From the NCBI GenBank assembly GCA_003508835.1, contig PUFA01000068.1, positions 3,286,001 to 3,350,000 on the forward strand: a DNA stretch of 64,000 nt, read 5' to 3'. The DNA comes from Eonycteris spelaea (taxonomy: Eukaryota > Chordata > Mammalia > Chiroptera > Pteropodidae). How positions within the stretch are numbered: the first letter of the stretch is position 1; every line of letters begins with the position of its first letter. The notes beneath the pieces were generated by a model. The model made no database searches and was not told the DNA's origin. It saw nothing but the letters and a program-made list of their open reading frames with translations. Made by a program: the position numbers and the translations under genes. Below are positions 22,976-35,159 of this stretch, in pieces.

Positions 22976-25027
22976 ACCAGATTGTTAAGCTGCTGTATGG
23001 CTGGGTCCTTGACAGTGCAGTCAGCCCAACCAGTCTAGGCCACAGTCTCAACTGTTTGAGATGGGAATTGATGATATGAAACTTCTTGCAGGAATATTAA
23101 GTCTTGTTTTCTCATGTTTTAATTTAACTACATATTTATAGGTATGAGACATATGTATGTGTAATTATTTTGCAGTGTAAGAGAGTAGTAGAAGTATAGT
23201 TAGAAACTAATACTTTTTCTCTCAAGGAAAATTGATCATCTTCAGCATCATTTTTAAGTCTTTAGGACTTCTCTCTAGCAGTATGCTCATATATTGAGAT
23301 AAATCAAAGTGTTTCCTTTGACCATACTCTTCAGGGGCATTTTTTTCCAGGACTTTCAGGTCTTCAGACTGCTGCTCTCATGAAAACAGGTGATTTAAGA
23401 AGACATGTTAGTGTGGGGCTCTCATAGGGGACTTGTGATCTGTCTATCTGTAATAAGCAAGGTTTTTTGTTTTTGTTTTTGTTTAAATTCAGGTGAATTA
23501 GAAAATTTGTTTTGGAGAGAAACTCAAATAATTTTAGACTCCCTCCAATTCAGTGACTGATAATCACGTTACTCAAAATCATTCGGCTTCTTAAAGGTTA
23601 TCCTTGCTTGTTCCAAAGCAGGAGGAGGAGACACCTTTCCAGTAAAGTTGCACCTCAGTCTGTCCCTGTATGGATGGTATTTGAATCCCCAAACTCGGAC
23701 ATGCTCTGTCCTCCCATCTTAGCTGCTTGTGTAATTCATCATCCTTCCCATTGTCTTTAAACATTTATTTCTGAGAACAAGGTATAGAAATGATTCAACC
23801 ACCAATAAAACTGAAGATGATTTCTAAACATATAAATTGATCTTGGCATCCAAAACAACAAATTGCTTATACTTGTGATAATATTTACTGCAACTCGTTG
23901 GTTGTTCATTCTCTATACTGTTTTTCTTAAAAAAATAAAAGGTAGAAATGAGACTACTTTGAACCAGCAAAGAGAGATTTGAAGGCTTGAAATCCTTTAT
24001 AGGATTTGAATGTTTGAAGTATGATTTGAAACTATTTCCACTTAGTCAACTTTGCTTGAATACTCAATTGAACACCCATAAAAGGACAGTTCATGCTATA
24101 ATAGCTCTATGCTTGCATGACTCTGCAATCGTATGCAGGGAGAGGGGAAAAAATTAAGCTTGTTCCAGACAAAAATAGTTCACGTTTAGTTTGAAGTACT
24201 CTTAGAGTAGGCTTAGTAAAGGAGATACATATTCAAAAATGAACATCTTGATTCTTTAGGAACTGCCTTTCTTTGAAGAAATACTAACAATAATGTTATT
24301 AAGTTCAGCAGTCTACTTGCCTTACTGTATATTCAGATTAAACAATAGGAGAAAATTCCAAGAATTAAGCAGGCATATTCAAGCAGGAAGCAGAAACAAA
24401 AATCTTCAGTTTAATTACTCTATATTCAGAGCAGTATGTGGGCAGTTAGCCTAGGTGACTTTAATGGTATATGCATCAGCTGCACCATGGCTAGCTAGAT
24501 AAACAGGCAGGAGCCAACTGTGCGCAAAAGGTGTGAACACTGAGGACAGGACTTTCCATTCCTATGAGGAAGGAAGGAAAGAATATTGCAGCTGGATGTG
24601 TTAGGTCTGGACTGAGGTCAGAGTTTGCATAGCTTTTGACAGACAGCCTGGACGCAAGAAGCCATCTTCCCTCAATTAAAAAAAACAGTGACACAATTAT
24701 GCACTTCTTCCCCTCTCCCACACACACACAGAAGAAAAGTCTTTACCGGGGGTCAGCTTATCTCGACCTTTTTGGGTAAAAGACTATTTCTTTGGAATTT
24801 CAGAAACAGGAATTTGTTTTCTGAAAAATCCGTGCCATTGGATATCCTTTAGCTTGACATGTGACTGAAGTTTTTGTTTTAATCCATTTTCTACAAAGGC
24901 TGCCTTTATATTTATTAAAGATGACAAACAAAAACCACTTCTTCTTTCATTACATTTTTCTGCTTTCATGTTCTGTCTATTCTGAGCTCTTTTTTTCTTT
25001 CCCTCTCTCTGTCTTCTTTTCCCCCAG

Positions 25028-25130
25028 CTGTCGGCAGCATCCAGCCCCTCCAGTCACAGTCCTCACAGAGCTTCAGGAAAGGACCCTTTTGCAGAGCTCT
25101 CTTTGGAGGATTTCTTATAAATCACTTTAG
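25028..25130 (+). CDS. PICALM: PICALM alternative C-terminal exon (DPF tail, stop at 25118)
   Basis: A strong pyrimidine tract ending TTCCCCCAG is followed by 30 codons and TAA (25118-25120), then by a donor TTTAG|GTATTG. Joined in phase 0 to ...GPVSGAQ (14159), it gives a new tail starting LSAASSPSSHSPHRASG and ending KDPFAELSLEDFL. The end resembles the AP180/SNAP91 C terminus as I recall it (KDPLADLNIKDFL), which argues for an ancestral exon rather than chance. DPF is a known AP-2 alpha-appendage-binding motif. The stop lies only 10 nt before the donor, so splicing on to 26318 should not trigger nonsense-mediated decay. Skipping the exon gives the usual IQFM end. Confidence 0.85.
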
Positions 25131-26317
25131 GTATTGCTGCTTGTTGGGGGAATTGGGGACTTAAATACTTAAAAAAAATTATCAAACACAACGTACTATA
25201 CGTTCTTCACCTTAGTTTCTTTAAAGGACTTTAGATTCCCCCTCTTTCTCCTCTTCCTTTATTCTCTAGACGAAGGGTGAAAATAGATCAACATAGGACA
25301 TAAGGACAAACAACTTTTGCAAAATATCTTTAACATAATTAGAAGGTGTGAAATCAAAGGACCACCTCTCATGTTCATATGTACGCATCCACTGCTCACA
25401 ACAGATGGATGAGACCAAATACTTAAATACTTAGAAACTGAGTGTTTCAGTTAGCCTTAAAGGAGTTATAGAGAATAGCACAATTGTACACATCGGCCTA
25501 GAGCTTAATTAGGAGCGCCTTTAGTTTTAATGTGATGGCCAGGGTTAGTGTGAGAATTCATTTTAACAGTTTCTTTAAAGAGTTGTATTTTTATGTATGT
25601 CTTTTCCTCTAAAAATAGTAACATTTTCTCCCCCCCCAAAAAAAACAGGTTATATTATTATTATTTTTAATTAAGGTCAAGAGAATCCTTGTGCTCGTTT
25701 TGATAGAAGGATTCTGCATTTGTTCTACGTTGCCTCTTTTTGCTGAAAGACAGTGTAGTTTGTTGTTCTTGGTGTAGGTATACCTTGACTTTGTACTCTT
25801 CTGATTTGACCAGTTTATTAGCACTTCTACTTTAGTAGTCTTTGGATGAGCAATTTAAGGGATATTATGAATGAAGTATCTGAACAGTTGGAAAGTATTT
25901 CTTTGTAGATCTTCCAGATTTTATAGTTGTAAAGAAATGGTTTTAGCAAGCATAATATTACCATTCTCTTAATTATCTCTAATTTTATAATATTTCAAAT
26001 TTCTCTTTCTTAAAAGATTTTTATCTGAAATATTTATGTTCATAGAGAGGTTTTCTGAATTTATCATGGAAAATTTGTTCATTTGTCTTCTTTCTTCTCC
26101 TACCCTTCAATTTTTAGTAATTAGAACGGTTATTTGGAAGGCCCTGTATGCTTCAAATATTGCATTCTGGCACCTGATAAACTGATAATGCTGACTTTGT
26201 TTTATAACTGGGGTCATTTCTGGGCCAGTTGAATGGTAAACGCCACAAAGCATTTTTATTTATGAGAAGACATCCTACAACACAGTGAGTTAATTTATAC
26301 TCCTTTTTTTTTTCCAG
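25131..26317 (+). other. PICALM: PICALM last intron
   Basis: A 1.2-kb intron between the alternative exon and the terminal exon. It ends in a 12-nt T run and CCAG. I recognised no transposon in it. Confidence 0.8.
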
Positions 26318-26332
26318 ATACAGTTTATGTAA
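26318..26332 (+). CDS. PICALM: PICALM terminal coding exon (IQFM stop)
   Basis: After the pyrimidine-rich acceptor TTTTTTTTTCCAG, the five codons ATA CAG TTT ATG TAA encode IQFM and stop. This is the end of the main PICALM protein (GAQIQFM). Only 15 nt of this last exon are coding; the rest is 3'UTR. When the 25028 exon is included, this whole exon becomes untranslated. Confidence 0.96.
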   Translation: MQFM

Positions 26333-27683
26333 CTAGATGGAAGGAAGAGAATGGAATTTTTCCAAAAAGACAAGTGCTCAAGCAACAAATACTTACTTCC
26401 AGCAAAATCCAAACTGCTGTCTCTTAAACTCTCTTCTTCCATTAGAATGCTACAGTAACCCAGTGAAGGCCCTTGAAGGAAGTTGGGACTAGTCTATAGG
26501 AGAATGTATCTATACAGTTTATAAAGCCAAGAATTGCCAGGATTTCAAACTAAGAGCTGTCTTTTTGGTGACTAACCCTTCAGTTCTTTCAACTCCTATT
26601 AATACCCATAATTAGTAAGCTACCAAGAAAAGCCCTTATTTGGGAAGTGTGAAATTTGTATTTGGAAAAGCTGCCTGGAGAGAAGAACTGTGTTCTTTAC
26701 TATAATGCAACAGGACTCTTTGGGGGGATCAAAATCATAACTCTTAATTATGCAGTATCTTTCTTTACTCCAGTCCTCGCAGATACAGACATAGTAACTA
26801 AAGTTAACTTTTCTTTTTAAAAAAATTATATATTCAGTTTGCAGTAGACATTCCTTAAGTATTTGTATTTATTTATGATTATCGATTTACATAACATTAA
26901 TATTGTATCAAACCTCCTTATGAAAATGAGTATGGATGTATACGGTATGTTTGATTTTTATCCACAAGAATGAATCTGATTCAGAATGCTTTTCAGCTGA
27001 CATACAGAGCACTAAATATTATAAGGCAAGTCCATAGGTCTGAATCACTTAAGAATTCTCAGCCTCTGTGGGATTTAGGGAAGCATTATAAATGCATTAA
27101 TCCTTATAGTCAATTCTGTGCCTAGGATTTTGCAAGGGAACAGTTCACTGACTAGGAAAAGCACTACATTTTAAATTCAGCATTAGTGCATTGGAAAGGA
27201 ACTTTACTGCTTTGTGCTTGGCATGTCATTATTTTCCATGTGACATTAGGGCCTTTCAAAAATGAATGTGAGGAATTGCTTTCACTTCAAGACTTTCCTT
27301 CTTTTCAGTAAAACTGTAGGAGGTGTTATGGGGGGAGGGAAGGGAACAAAATCCTTGAACCTTTTATTTGGCACATGCCATGTTATGATCATATATCTTT
27401 TAAATAATGGGAAATAATATCTTTAAAGTTAATGTCTAGCCAAGAGTTTAGTTAACGAAGAAAACTGCACTGTTGATCGGTGCTTTGTGTAAATACATCT
27501 TAACATTTGGGTTGAGAGGGGCCTTAAGAAGGACAGTTTGTTGTAGGAAAGCAATTCTGTACATGAGTTTAAGCATACTTGTTGCATTGTCTCTGCAGAT
27601 TCTATTTTTGTTTACAATATTAAAATGTATGTTAGCAAAAATGGGTGGATTTTCAAATAAAATGCAGCTTCCACAAAACTTTT
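26333..27683 (+). other. PICALM: PICALM 3'UTR
   Basis: About 1.35 kb of non-coding mRNA from the stop codon to the expected cleavage site just past AATAAA (27656-27661). It contains a Pumilio-type TGTAAATA element (27488-27495) and several AT-rich stretches. No transposon is evident, which fits a transcribed, selected UTR. The end is set by the signal and the T/GT-rich sequence after it, so it is approximate. Confidence 0.82.
27656..27661 (+). promoter_or_regulatory. PICALM: PICALM polyadenylation signal AATAAA
   Basis: Canonical hexamer at the end of the inferred 3'UTR. It is followed within about 50 bases by 'tgttatgttattctggtctgaggtgc' and then long T runs, matching the usual GU/U-rich downstream element. 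A second AATAAA at 27809-27814 could serve a slightly longer transcript. Confidence 0.8.
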
Positions 27684-30600
27684 GTTATGTTATTCTGGTC
27701 TGAGGTGCTTTTTTTTGCTTTTTTTTTTCCTTTTTCTTTATCATAAGTATTTTTATTTTTTATTTTTTTCTCATAGAAGCATATACAGGTAATTATATTT
27801 GCTGATTTAATAAAATGTAAAATTTATTTCTGTTTTAACTTGATTTCCAAAAAGATTTATCTTTGTTCTTTTGATTGCCTTCTAGTCTCTTACTGATAAA
27901 CAGAACTACTTATTAAAATTGTTCATTTTTGTCTTTCGATCAGATGCCTTTGGTCAGGTAAGTTTAAGGGAGAAATTGCTTTGAGTTTGACATTCTGATG
28001 CATGTGATTATGTCTGCCAAAGAAAATTCAGACTGTATCATGTTTTATATTGAATAGTAAGTAGGATTCAAGTATATAATAGAGGGATTAAAAGCTTTGT
28101 GCATTGATAAATGTTTGCATAATATTTGCGATGATTGGAAGAAAAGTCTTTAGCCAATATACTTTGTTAATTTTACCAATTTCTAAGTTTCACTATTATT
28201 AAACCATTTTCATATAAACTTGGGAAATTGTACTTTTGTAAGTTAACTTCATTGGCATTATCACAGATTTTGATTTGTCTCTACTGGTGTTTGAGTAGAT
28301 GTTATATTTGAGGTCTATGGCTTGTTCCTTTTATATTACCTTATTTTTTTAGTATGTTTCAGTTTGTAAATATGCTTAATTAACATTTCCATTTTACTGT
28401 TCAAAAACTTTTGTGCTTGTTGGACATGTCTTATCCACATTTTACCCATTTTACAGATTAAAATCAGGAACCAGAAAAGGAACTTGTTCATATCAAGAAG
28501 CAAACGGGCAGAGGAGCCAGGTCTTTGGTTTCATGGTTCATTGTTCTCTGACCCGATGTTAATTAAAATGTATAAATTGAAAAGGGAATATTTTCTCTCT
28601 GTGGTCTAGACTTGATGACCACTCTTTATTCCAGATGATCTCCTATGCATCATGTTTCCTGCCTTTATTCTGATGTCCAGACATCATTGACAAGGAAAAA
28701 CACAAAACTCATGATCATATTAACTTTAATCAGAATATAACAAATGAGGTAATACAGCCGTTGAATGTATAACTAAATCAGGTTATAAACCTGTATGTAC
28801 TTATACCATCTTACTATCCAACTAGCAAAGTTAGTAGTGGCGACAGAGAGAAAAGATTATCAGCAGAGGGCAGCTAGCTATACTCATCCGAAATCATTTT
28901 CAAAATTAATTTTTTGCTTTTGATTTAACATTATCATTCAGTTTTTTAAAGAAATCCTTAACCAGTAACTATGAGAGTTCATATTTAGGAAGAGGCCTTA
29001 TGTGAGACTAGGAATCTCTTACTTCACAATCCAACAAAACATGACTCTAGAAAACAGGGCTTTATGGGTTAAGTTTCTTGAACTAAAATAATCTCAAGGC
29101 TCGTCTCTTATTCATCATCATCAACAAACATATTCCAAATTCTGAGGACTCAGTACTGATGCAAATGCTTATTCATCAACACTACATGGAGAAAAAGAAG
29201 ATCTCTTCGTTCAGGGTGAGTGTGGTACCTGTGTGTTCAGCAGTGGCTGGATCACAGAGTGTTTGGAGAGGCCACCGCACTCAGTCAGATAAATGTTTGC
29301 TTTCCAGAAAGGATGGCACTACAGCTTCCTTCAGCGGTCTCTGCAACTAGCTTAGGTCTTTTTTTCTGTCACACTTGCTACCTTCCATGGGTCTGACTAG
29401 CCCTTTTGGAATTCTGCAATTTGAAAAGACTGAACAGAAAGCCTGCAGTATCATCTTATGTGCAGTCTCTCACAAGCTGAAGTTGATTTCCTTGCCTTTA
29501 AGTCGTGTTCTGTTTGGTGTGTCAGCAATCAGAAATCTTTCTAAGCCACTAGCTAGTGTGTCTAAGTAATTTTGGTAAAAGTATCCCATTTGTTATTGAT
29601 GTAGCGCACAGTTGTTTTTCTGTTGTCTGAAACTGTCCACATTGTCAGAGTTGTGTGAAGTTCTCTGGTATTTCTTTTGGGGCAGATGTGACTATCTCGA
29701 CTGTAGGGTAGGTTAAACTGATTATGGGTAGACAGCTAGAAAGAAAAAAGCAAGGAGAAAGTTTTATGGAAACTTTCCTGATAAGTTCTCATTCAGATCA
29801 CTTTATATTACAAAGGCTAATTTCAAAATTGGTTTTGAAATAAAAATTGCTATGTGAGAATCACCTAGGGAGCTAACCCTCTCCCTGTCTGAGCCTTGTG
29901 CAGTCAGACACCCTCCTGTCTCCGTTGAGACTGGGCAGTATGCAGCTGTCCTATACTCCCGATAAACAAGGATCAAATTATCTTGCCTTGACTGGGACTT
30001 TAGGAAAGGGCATATCAAGAGAAGCAAGCAGTCCCTACTCCCTTTCATGCACCTGTATTCCAGGTTGTATGTACTGTTTGCAGAACTTAAAAGTTGATTG
30101 CTTTGGCCATTCAAGAACACTTTGCATGGAAGCATGAAGCACACTGCACTGGCTTTTCCGGCTGGCCTACTAGCCATTAAGGCACACAAAATGAAACCTC
30201 TGATAATTTTTGTCCTGAAGTAAAATAGGGACTGAAAAGTTGTTACTTCCATGTAATTACTTATTGTAGGGGAGGTGTCAAGCACCGGAGGAGGCAGAGG
30301 CACTACAGTCAGAGGGGAAAGACTCAAAGATTTCATGAAGCCCAACAAGTAGGTCTTAAGAGGTAGGTGTGAGAGCTGCACCCATCGGGTGGTGTTCATC
30401 ACAGCTACTACCAGCAGCTAATCTTTTACAACTTTACTATTACGCAGAACAATTCATGATGGACACAGTTTATCTCACATATTTCCAAAGTAAAAATGAT
30501 GGAATCACGGTTAACTTTGTCTTATGAAACTACAACAAATTAAACTGATGTCATAACGCCTAAAAAAAAAAAATGAACAGAACGGGATAAAGTAAAATGG

Positions 30601-30744
30601 GTTCCTGGCACATAACTAAAATCTTTATAATTTTCTAAATGATAAGAGCACTAGGAACATCTTTTGTTCTAACATTTGGTCTTTGACCCTGGTTCCTGAC
30701 AAAGTTTCTAAATCTTTTGGAAATTAGTGGGTGATAGGAGTGTC
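27684..30744. other. Intergenic, no recognised gene or repeat
   Basis: The sequence downstream of PICALM is T-rich up to about 27.9 kb. After that it is ordinary-composition sequence in which I recognised no transposon, apart from a MIR-like hint at about 28430-28560. It contains a 199-codon open frame on the - strand (29803-30402) with no recognisable domain, and several short ORFs on both strands. Confidence 0.55.
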
Positions 30745-31385
30745 TTTTGTTCCAATAAGGTGACTTGATGGGCTCCCGAAGAGCTTCAGGATGGAAGCCA
30801 GTCACCAAAAAGAACTAGCCATGTTTAAAAGCTTGGAGCTTTCAGTCCCAACCCCATCCAAGAAAGGAGAGAGGGACTGGAGACTTTTCACCCCATGTGA
30901 TGATGATGCCATAAAAATCCCAATATTAGGGGTTTTCTAGAGCTTCAGGTTGATGAACATACCCACATGCCAGGAGGGTGGTTTGCTCCAACTCATGGGG
31001 AAGGAAATTCCTGCACTTGGGATTCTCTCAGACCTTATCCTATGTATTTTCATGTGACTGTTCATCTATATCCTTCATCATATCCTTTATTATATAGTAA
31101 ACTGGTAAATGTTAAGTTTTTACCTGAATTCTGTAAGCCATTCCAGCAAATGATCACATCCAAGGAGGGGGTCACAGGAACCCTGTTTTATATAGTTGGT
31201 CAATCAGAAATACAGATGACAACCTGACTTGGAATTGGCATCCGAAGTGGGAGGTGGGGAGCAATCTCTGGGACTGAGCCCTTAACCTGTGAGGTCTATG
31301 CGAACTCTAGTTAGAGAATTACAGGAGACCCACCTGGTATTCTATAATTGTTTGATATGGAAAATAAACATCTGGTGTCAGAAGT
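30745..31385 (+). mobile_element. Endogenous retrovirus LTR, family uncertain
   Basis: The wording 'tatatagtaaactggtaaatgttaag...gaattctgtaagccattccagcaaatgatcacatccaaggagggggtcacagg' and 'ggcatccgaagtgggaggtgg...gggactgagcccttaacctgtgaggtct' matches a mammalian LTR consensus I recognise but cannot name with confidence. No internal retroviral genes adjoin it, so it is a solo LTR. Boundaries are estimated. Confidence 0.6.
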
Positions 31386-32864
31386 ATTAGAGTAAAGAGA
31401 AGTCGGACTATTTAATAAACTAGTTTTACAAGCACCATATATCTCTGGTGAAGTGGGCCAGAATTCCCTCAGCATATACCAAAGTAAATTCTAAGTGGGT
31501 TAAAGAGTATACATGTAGAGAATTAATGGTGATGAAGAAAATACAGGTGACTATCTGAGCCAGATAGGAAAAGGGAAAGATATATTTTTTAAAAAAGTTC
31601 ATCAAAGAAGTACTAATGAGTAATGAAAAAAGTTCATCTGTAGTAGTAACTAAAAATTTTAAATGAAAATAACAGTGCTTTCCAAGTGTAAGATTGATTT
31701 TATTTATATTTGTTCATTACTCAAGTCTGTGAAGGAGGCACCTTTGTTTTACCTATTTTATAAATGAAGAAACAGGCCTAATGAGGGTAACTTCACTGTG
31801 TGCTCTTTATGAGTTAAGTGGTTGAGCTGTTTTCCTGAGTCTCTGTGGTTTGGGTCTGCTCGTAACCACTGTCCTGTGTACTGGTGCAGAGCATGCAGTT
31901 TTGCCTGTCAAACAGCATTTGTGTATATACCAGCATGGGCAAGCGTGCACAGAGTAATTGCTAATCTGAAGCTGAGTTGAGTATAAGGCAGTACAGTTTT
32001 GTTTTTTGGAAGGAAATTGGTCATAACTGTCAAGTCTTGAGTGTTCCTATCCTTTACCTAAAAATTAGCCTTTTAGTAAGTTTACTCAGGGAAATAGCCT
32101 AGGGATGGGGTTTTGGCTAGGGAACTTGCCTTAAATTGTTGCGTAGCACATAAGTTTAAAGACAGGAATTGTCCATATCAAAGAATAAGAGGTTAGATTA
32201 ATGGGATGCATCCCTCCCTGAAGCCGCCTCTTGAGACTATCCCTATAACAAAACATCCTCAGTCTAGCGTCAGTTTATAGCAGCAGATAGTAGACAAACT
32301 CAGTGCAGATCTTTACTGCCAGCATCCCAGAGGCCAGTCTACACTACCAGGCTCTACCAATTCCCAGGCCAGCCAAGGGTAAGAAGAGAAGTTTTTGTCA
32401 TTGACCCTTTCAGGGCGGGGACCCAAATCAAGGTTCTGCCGTTCGCACCACTAGAACAAGTCTGAGTTTGGTAAAGCAGAGGAGAAACTTTTTATTTTTT
32501 AATCAAGGAGTAGAGAAGGGTGTTCTCATGCTTTAATGGCACATTCTCCCCAACTGGGGAGGAGCCTTCTGTATTAATAGGCTGTGGCATAGGGTTTCTA
32601 AATTCTAGATATGCATAGTTATTTGGCCAGTGGAAGAAGTAGGAAAGTGAAATAAAGACTCAAAAGTTTCCTTTGGCTCCAGCGATTAGGAACTTAAACC
32701 TTACTCCTAACTATACCCAGACATTGGCAGGGGGCAGAAGCCAGATTACATGAAAGAATGTAGAGGTATGAGGAAGGTTAGTTATGATCTAAAAGAGGTA
32801 AAGGACAATAAGCAAAGGGAATGTTGGCCAACGAAGAGGATTTTTTTAGACAAAAGTAAATTCA
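31386..32864. other. Intergenic, mostly unassigned
   Basis: It holds a decayed reverse MIR at about 31690-31880 ('tttgttttacctattttataaatgaagaaacaggcc'). The remainder, including a GC-richer patch near 32.2-32.45 kb, is not recognised. Confidence 0.5.
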
Positions 32865-34255
32865 GCTTCTGATTAAGATGGTATAGTAGGTAGAGGCTAT
32901 ACTTGCCTCCTCTCACAACCACATCAAAATTACAACTATAGAACAGCCATCATTGAGTCACCTGAAGTGTAGCTGAACAGAAGTCCTATAACGGGTCACA
33001 GAATAGGCCATCTTGAGACTGGTAGGAGGGTTGGAGATGCAGAATGGGCTGTTACCACACCTGCGTATGGCAGTTGAAAATTGGGATGGACACGTTGGCT
33101 GTTGAGATGTCCGGAGGTGCAAGGGGTCTCGGCTGCCCGAGTTCCCCAGGCCAGGGTTCCAGTGCTGGGAAGAGAAGTACGCACAACTTTTAGCTGTGAA
33201 AACCAGTGGAGATTGTGGCTAAGTGAGACTGAGGGTAGCTGGAATTGCAGACATTTCCTCTTAAGGGGCCCGCTTGCAGACTTACTCGCTGACAGACTCA
33301 CTCCGCTCCAGCACTGGGGCAGCAGCTTGAAAAGTGCCAGGGACATACAGAGAGGAACTGAATTGTCTGGCTTCGGGCTGAGGGCTGGAAGGGTAGCTTT
33401 CTCCCAGACAGAAATGCAGGCAGAATACATTGTTCCTTTGTTGAGCCTTCCCTTGCCTGATATCTAGACATAGGCTGCTGCCCTGAGTTTCCATCAACCT
33501 GGCTACCCTGCCCTGGTGATTCCCTGAGACCCCGCCTCACCCAACTTTGAGGCTCACCTAAGCTGCTTCCAGGAGATTTTCCATACAAATATCCTGTCTT
33601 GGCTCATGCTGCAAACTTTGCTAAAATCACACAAAGGTTCACAAACTCCAAACAAGCAGCATCTGGCCTTGCCGTGCCGCATACCTCTTGCTAAGCAGCC
33701 TCAAGCCTGGCACTAGCGGCAGCCAGCCTTGGTTTGAGGCTTGGCCTCTCAAGGCACATCCAACCCCAATGTGAGTGGTGCCATCTGCAGATTCCTTGGT
33801 GGCTCATGCCAGGTGGTCCCAGGCAGGGCACAGGCTGTGGCTGAACTTGGCCTGTGGTGGGGCCCCTCCCAGGAAGGCCCAACCTGCACACCCGGTGGCC
33901 AGGTGGTCAGCTTCGGTCTGAGATGGAGCACAACCTGGGGCCACATCCTAGGAAGACACACCCAAAGGGCCGACTGGGCAGGTTCCAGAGCCCTGAAAAA
34001 GGGAATTCTGCTCTGTAGGGTCAGCCTGACAGATCTTAACCACTGACATGCAAATAACAACCAAGTCTCAACTACAACCAGAGAGCACACACAACCCATA
34101 CAAGGGACACACCTGGAACACCTGGCTCAGGTGACCAGAGAGACTGCACCACTGGGCCCCACAGCATACCTACTACTAAGACCAGGACACCTAGCAGCCA
34201 TACCAATACATAGAAACAAAGACAGTGAGGCAGCCAAAAGGGGAGAAAAAGAAAT
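32865..34255 (+). mobile_element. LINE-1 5'UTR (sense)
   Basis: It starts near 'ttctgattaagatggtatagtagg...cctctcacaaccacatcaaaattacaactatagaac', the opening of laurasiatherian-type L1 5' regions. It continues as GC-rich 5'UTR to the ORF1 remnant. The many overlapping ORFs on both strands here (33-34.1 kb) follow from the GC content of this region. Confidence 0.75.
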
Positions 34256-35115
34256 ATGTTCCAAATAAGAAAACAAAGCTCTAGAAAAAGAACTAAAAAT
34301 GGAGGTAAGCAATCTACCAGATACAGAGACAGAATTCAAACACTGGTTATAAAGATGCTCAATAAATTTAGGGGAAGAGTAGATAAATTCAGTGAAAACT
34401 TTAACAAACAAAAACATAAAATGGAGATTGAAAATACAAAAAAGAACCAGTCAGAAATGAAGAAGACAGTAACTGAAAAGATGGATACCTTAGGAAGAAT
34501 CAACAGTAGATTAGATGAAGCAGAGGATCAAAGCAGCAATTTAGAAGATAAAGCAGCAGAAAGCACCCTATCGGAACAGCAACAAGAAAAAAGAGTCCAA
34601 AAGAGGATAGTTTAAGGGACCTCTGGGACAACATCAAGCATAACATTTGCATCATAGGGGTACCAGAAGGAGAAGAGGGAGATCAAGAAATTGAGAACCT
34701 ATTTGAAGAAGTAATTACTGAAAATTTTCCTAACCTGCTGAAGGAAATAGACATATAACTCCAGGAAGCTCAGAGAGTATCAAATAAGATGAACCCAAAG
34801 AGGCTCACACACAAGACAATGCCAAAATGCCAAAGGTTAAAATGCCAAAGGTTAAAGACAAAGAGAAAGCTTAGAAGGAACAAGAGAAAACCAATTAGTT
34901 ACCTACAAGGGAGCTCCCATGAGACCGTCAGAAACTTTGCAAGCCAGAAGGGCTTGGCAGGAAAAATTCAAAGAGATAATAAAAGAAAAGACAAGGACCT
35001 ACAACCAAGATTACTCTATTCAGAAAAGCTATCATTTAGAATTGAAGGACAGATAAAGAGCTTCCCAGACAATATAAATCTAAAGGAGTTCATCATCACC
35101 AAGCCAGTATTATAG
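34256..35115 (+). pseudogene. LINE-1 ORF1 remnant (disrupted)
   Basis: ORF1p is the trimeric RNA-binding protein of the L1 particle. Here it is broken. An open piece at 34256-34615 encodes the lysine/glutamate-rich coiled-coil region (NSRLDEAEDQSSNLEDK). The RNA-recognition region at 34616-34788 carries stops. A second piece in another frame (34789-35115) encodes the C-terminal domain, including LQPRLLYSEKLSFRIEGQIK and ending ITKPVL just before a TAG where intact copies read through. It cannot make a full ORF1p. Confidence 0.85.
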
Positions 35116-35159
35116 GAAATATTGGAGACTTCTTTAAGAAAAAGAAAAAAAAAAGAGAA

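Larger units (their letters stand above)
14160..25027 (+). other. PICALM: Large PICALM intron (10.9 kb)
   Basis: It contains a reverse MIR (15390-15600), an L2 3' end (16240-17000), a forward MIR split by a MaLR LTR (18870-19520), a reverse MIR (21590-21790) and a run of guanines (22944-22975). The first few hundred bases after the exon carry no recognisable repeat. I saw no convincing coding exon. Open frames here are short and random-looking. Confidence 0.75.

Noticed and set aside
24750..24782. Short patch 'gtcagcttatctcgacctttttgggta' as a possible small RNA or retrotransposon end
   Set aside because: No A/B box, poly(A) tail or flanking duplication. It could not be tied to any family.
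29803..30402. 199-codon ORF on the - strand as a protein-coding gene
   Set aside because: No domain, signal or codon pattern of a real gene, no recognisable family, and no splice context. Length alone is within reach of chance in 64 kb. Kept only as an observation.
33081..34099. Several overlapping 70-144 codon ORFs on both strands
   Set aside because: They lie in the GC-rich 5'UTR of a LINE-1, where CpG/GC content suppresses stop codons. None matches a protein I know.
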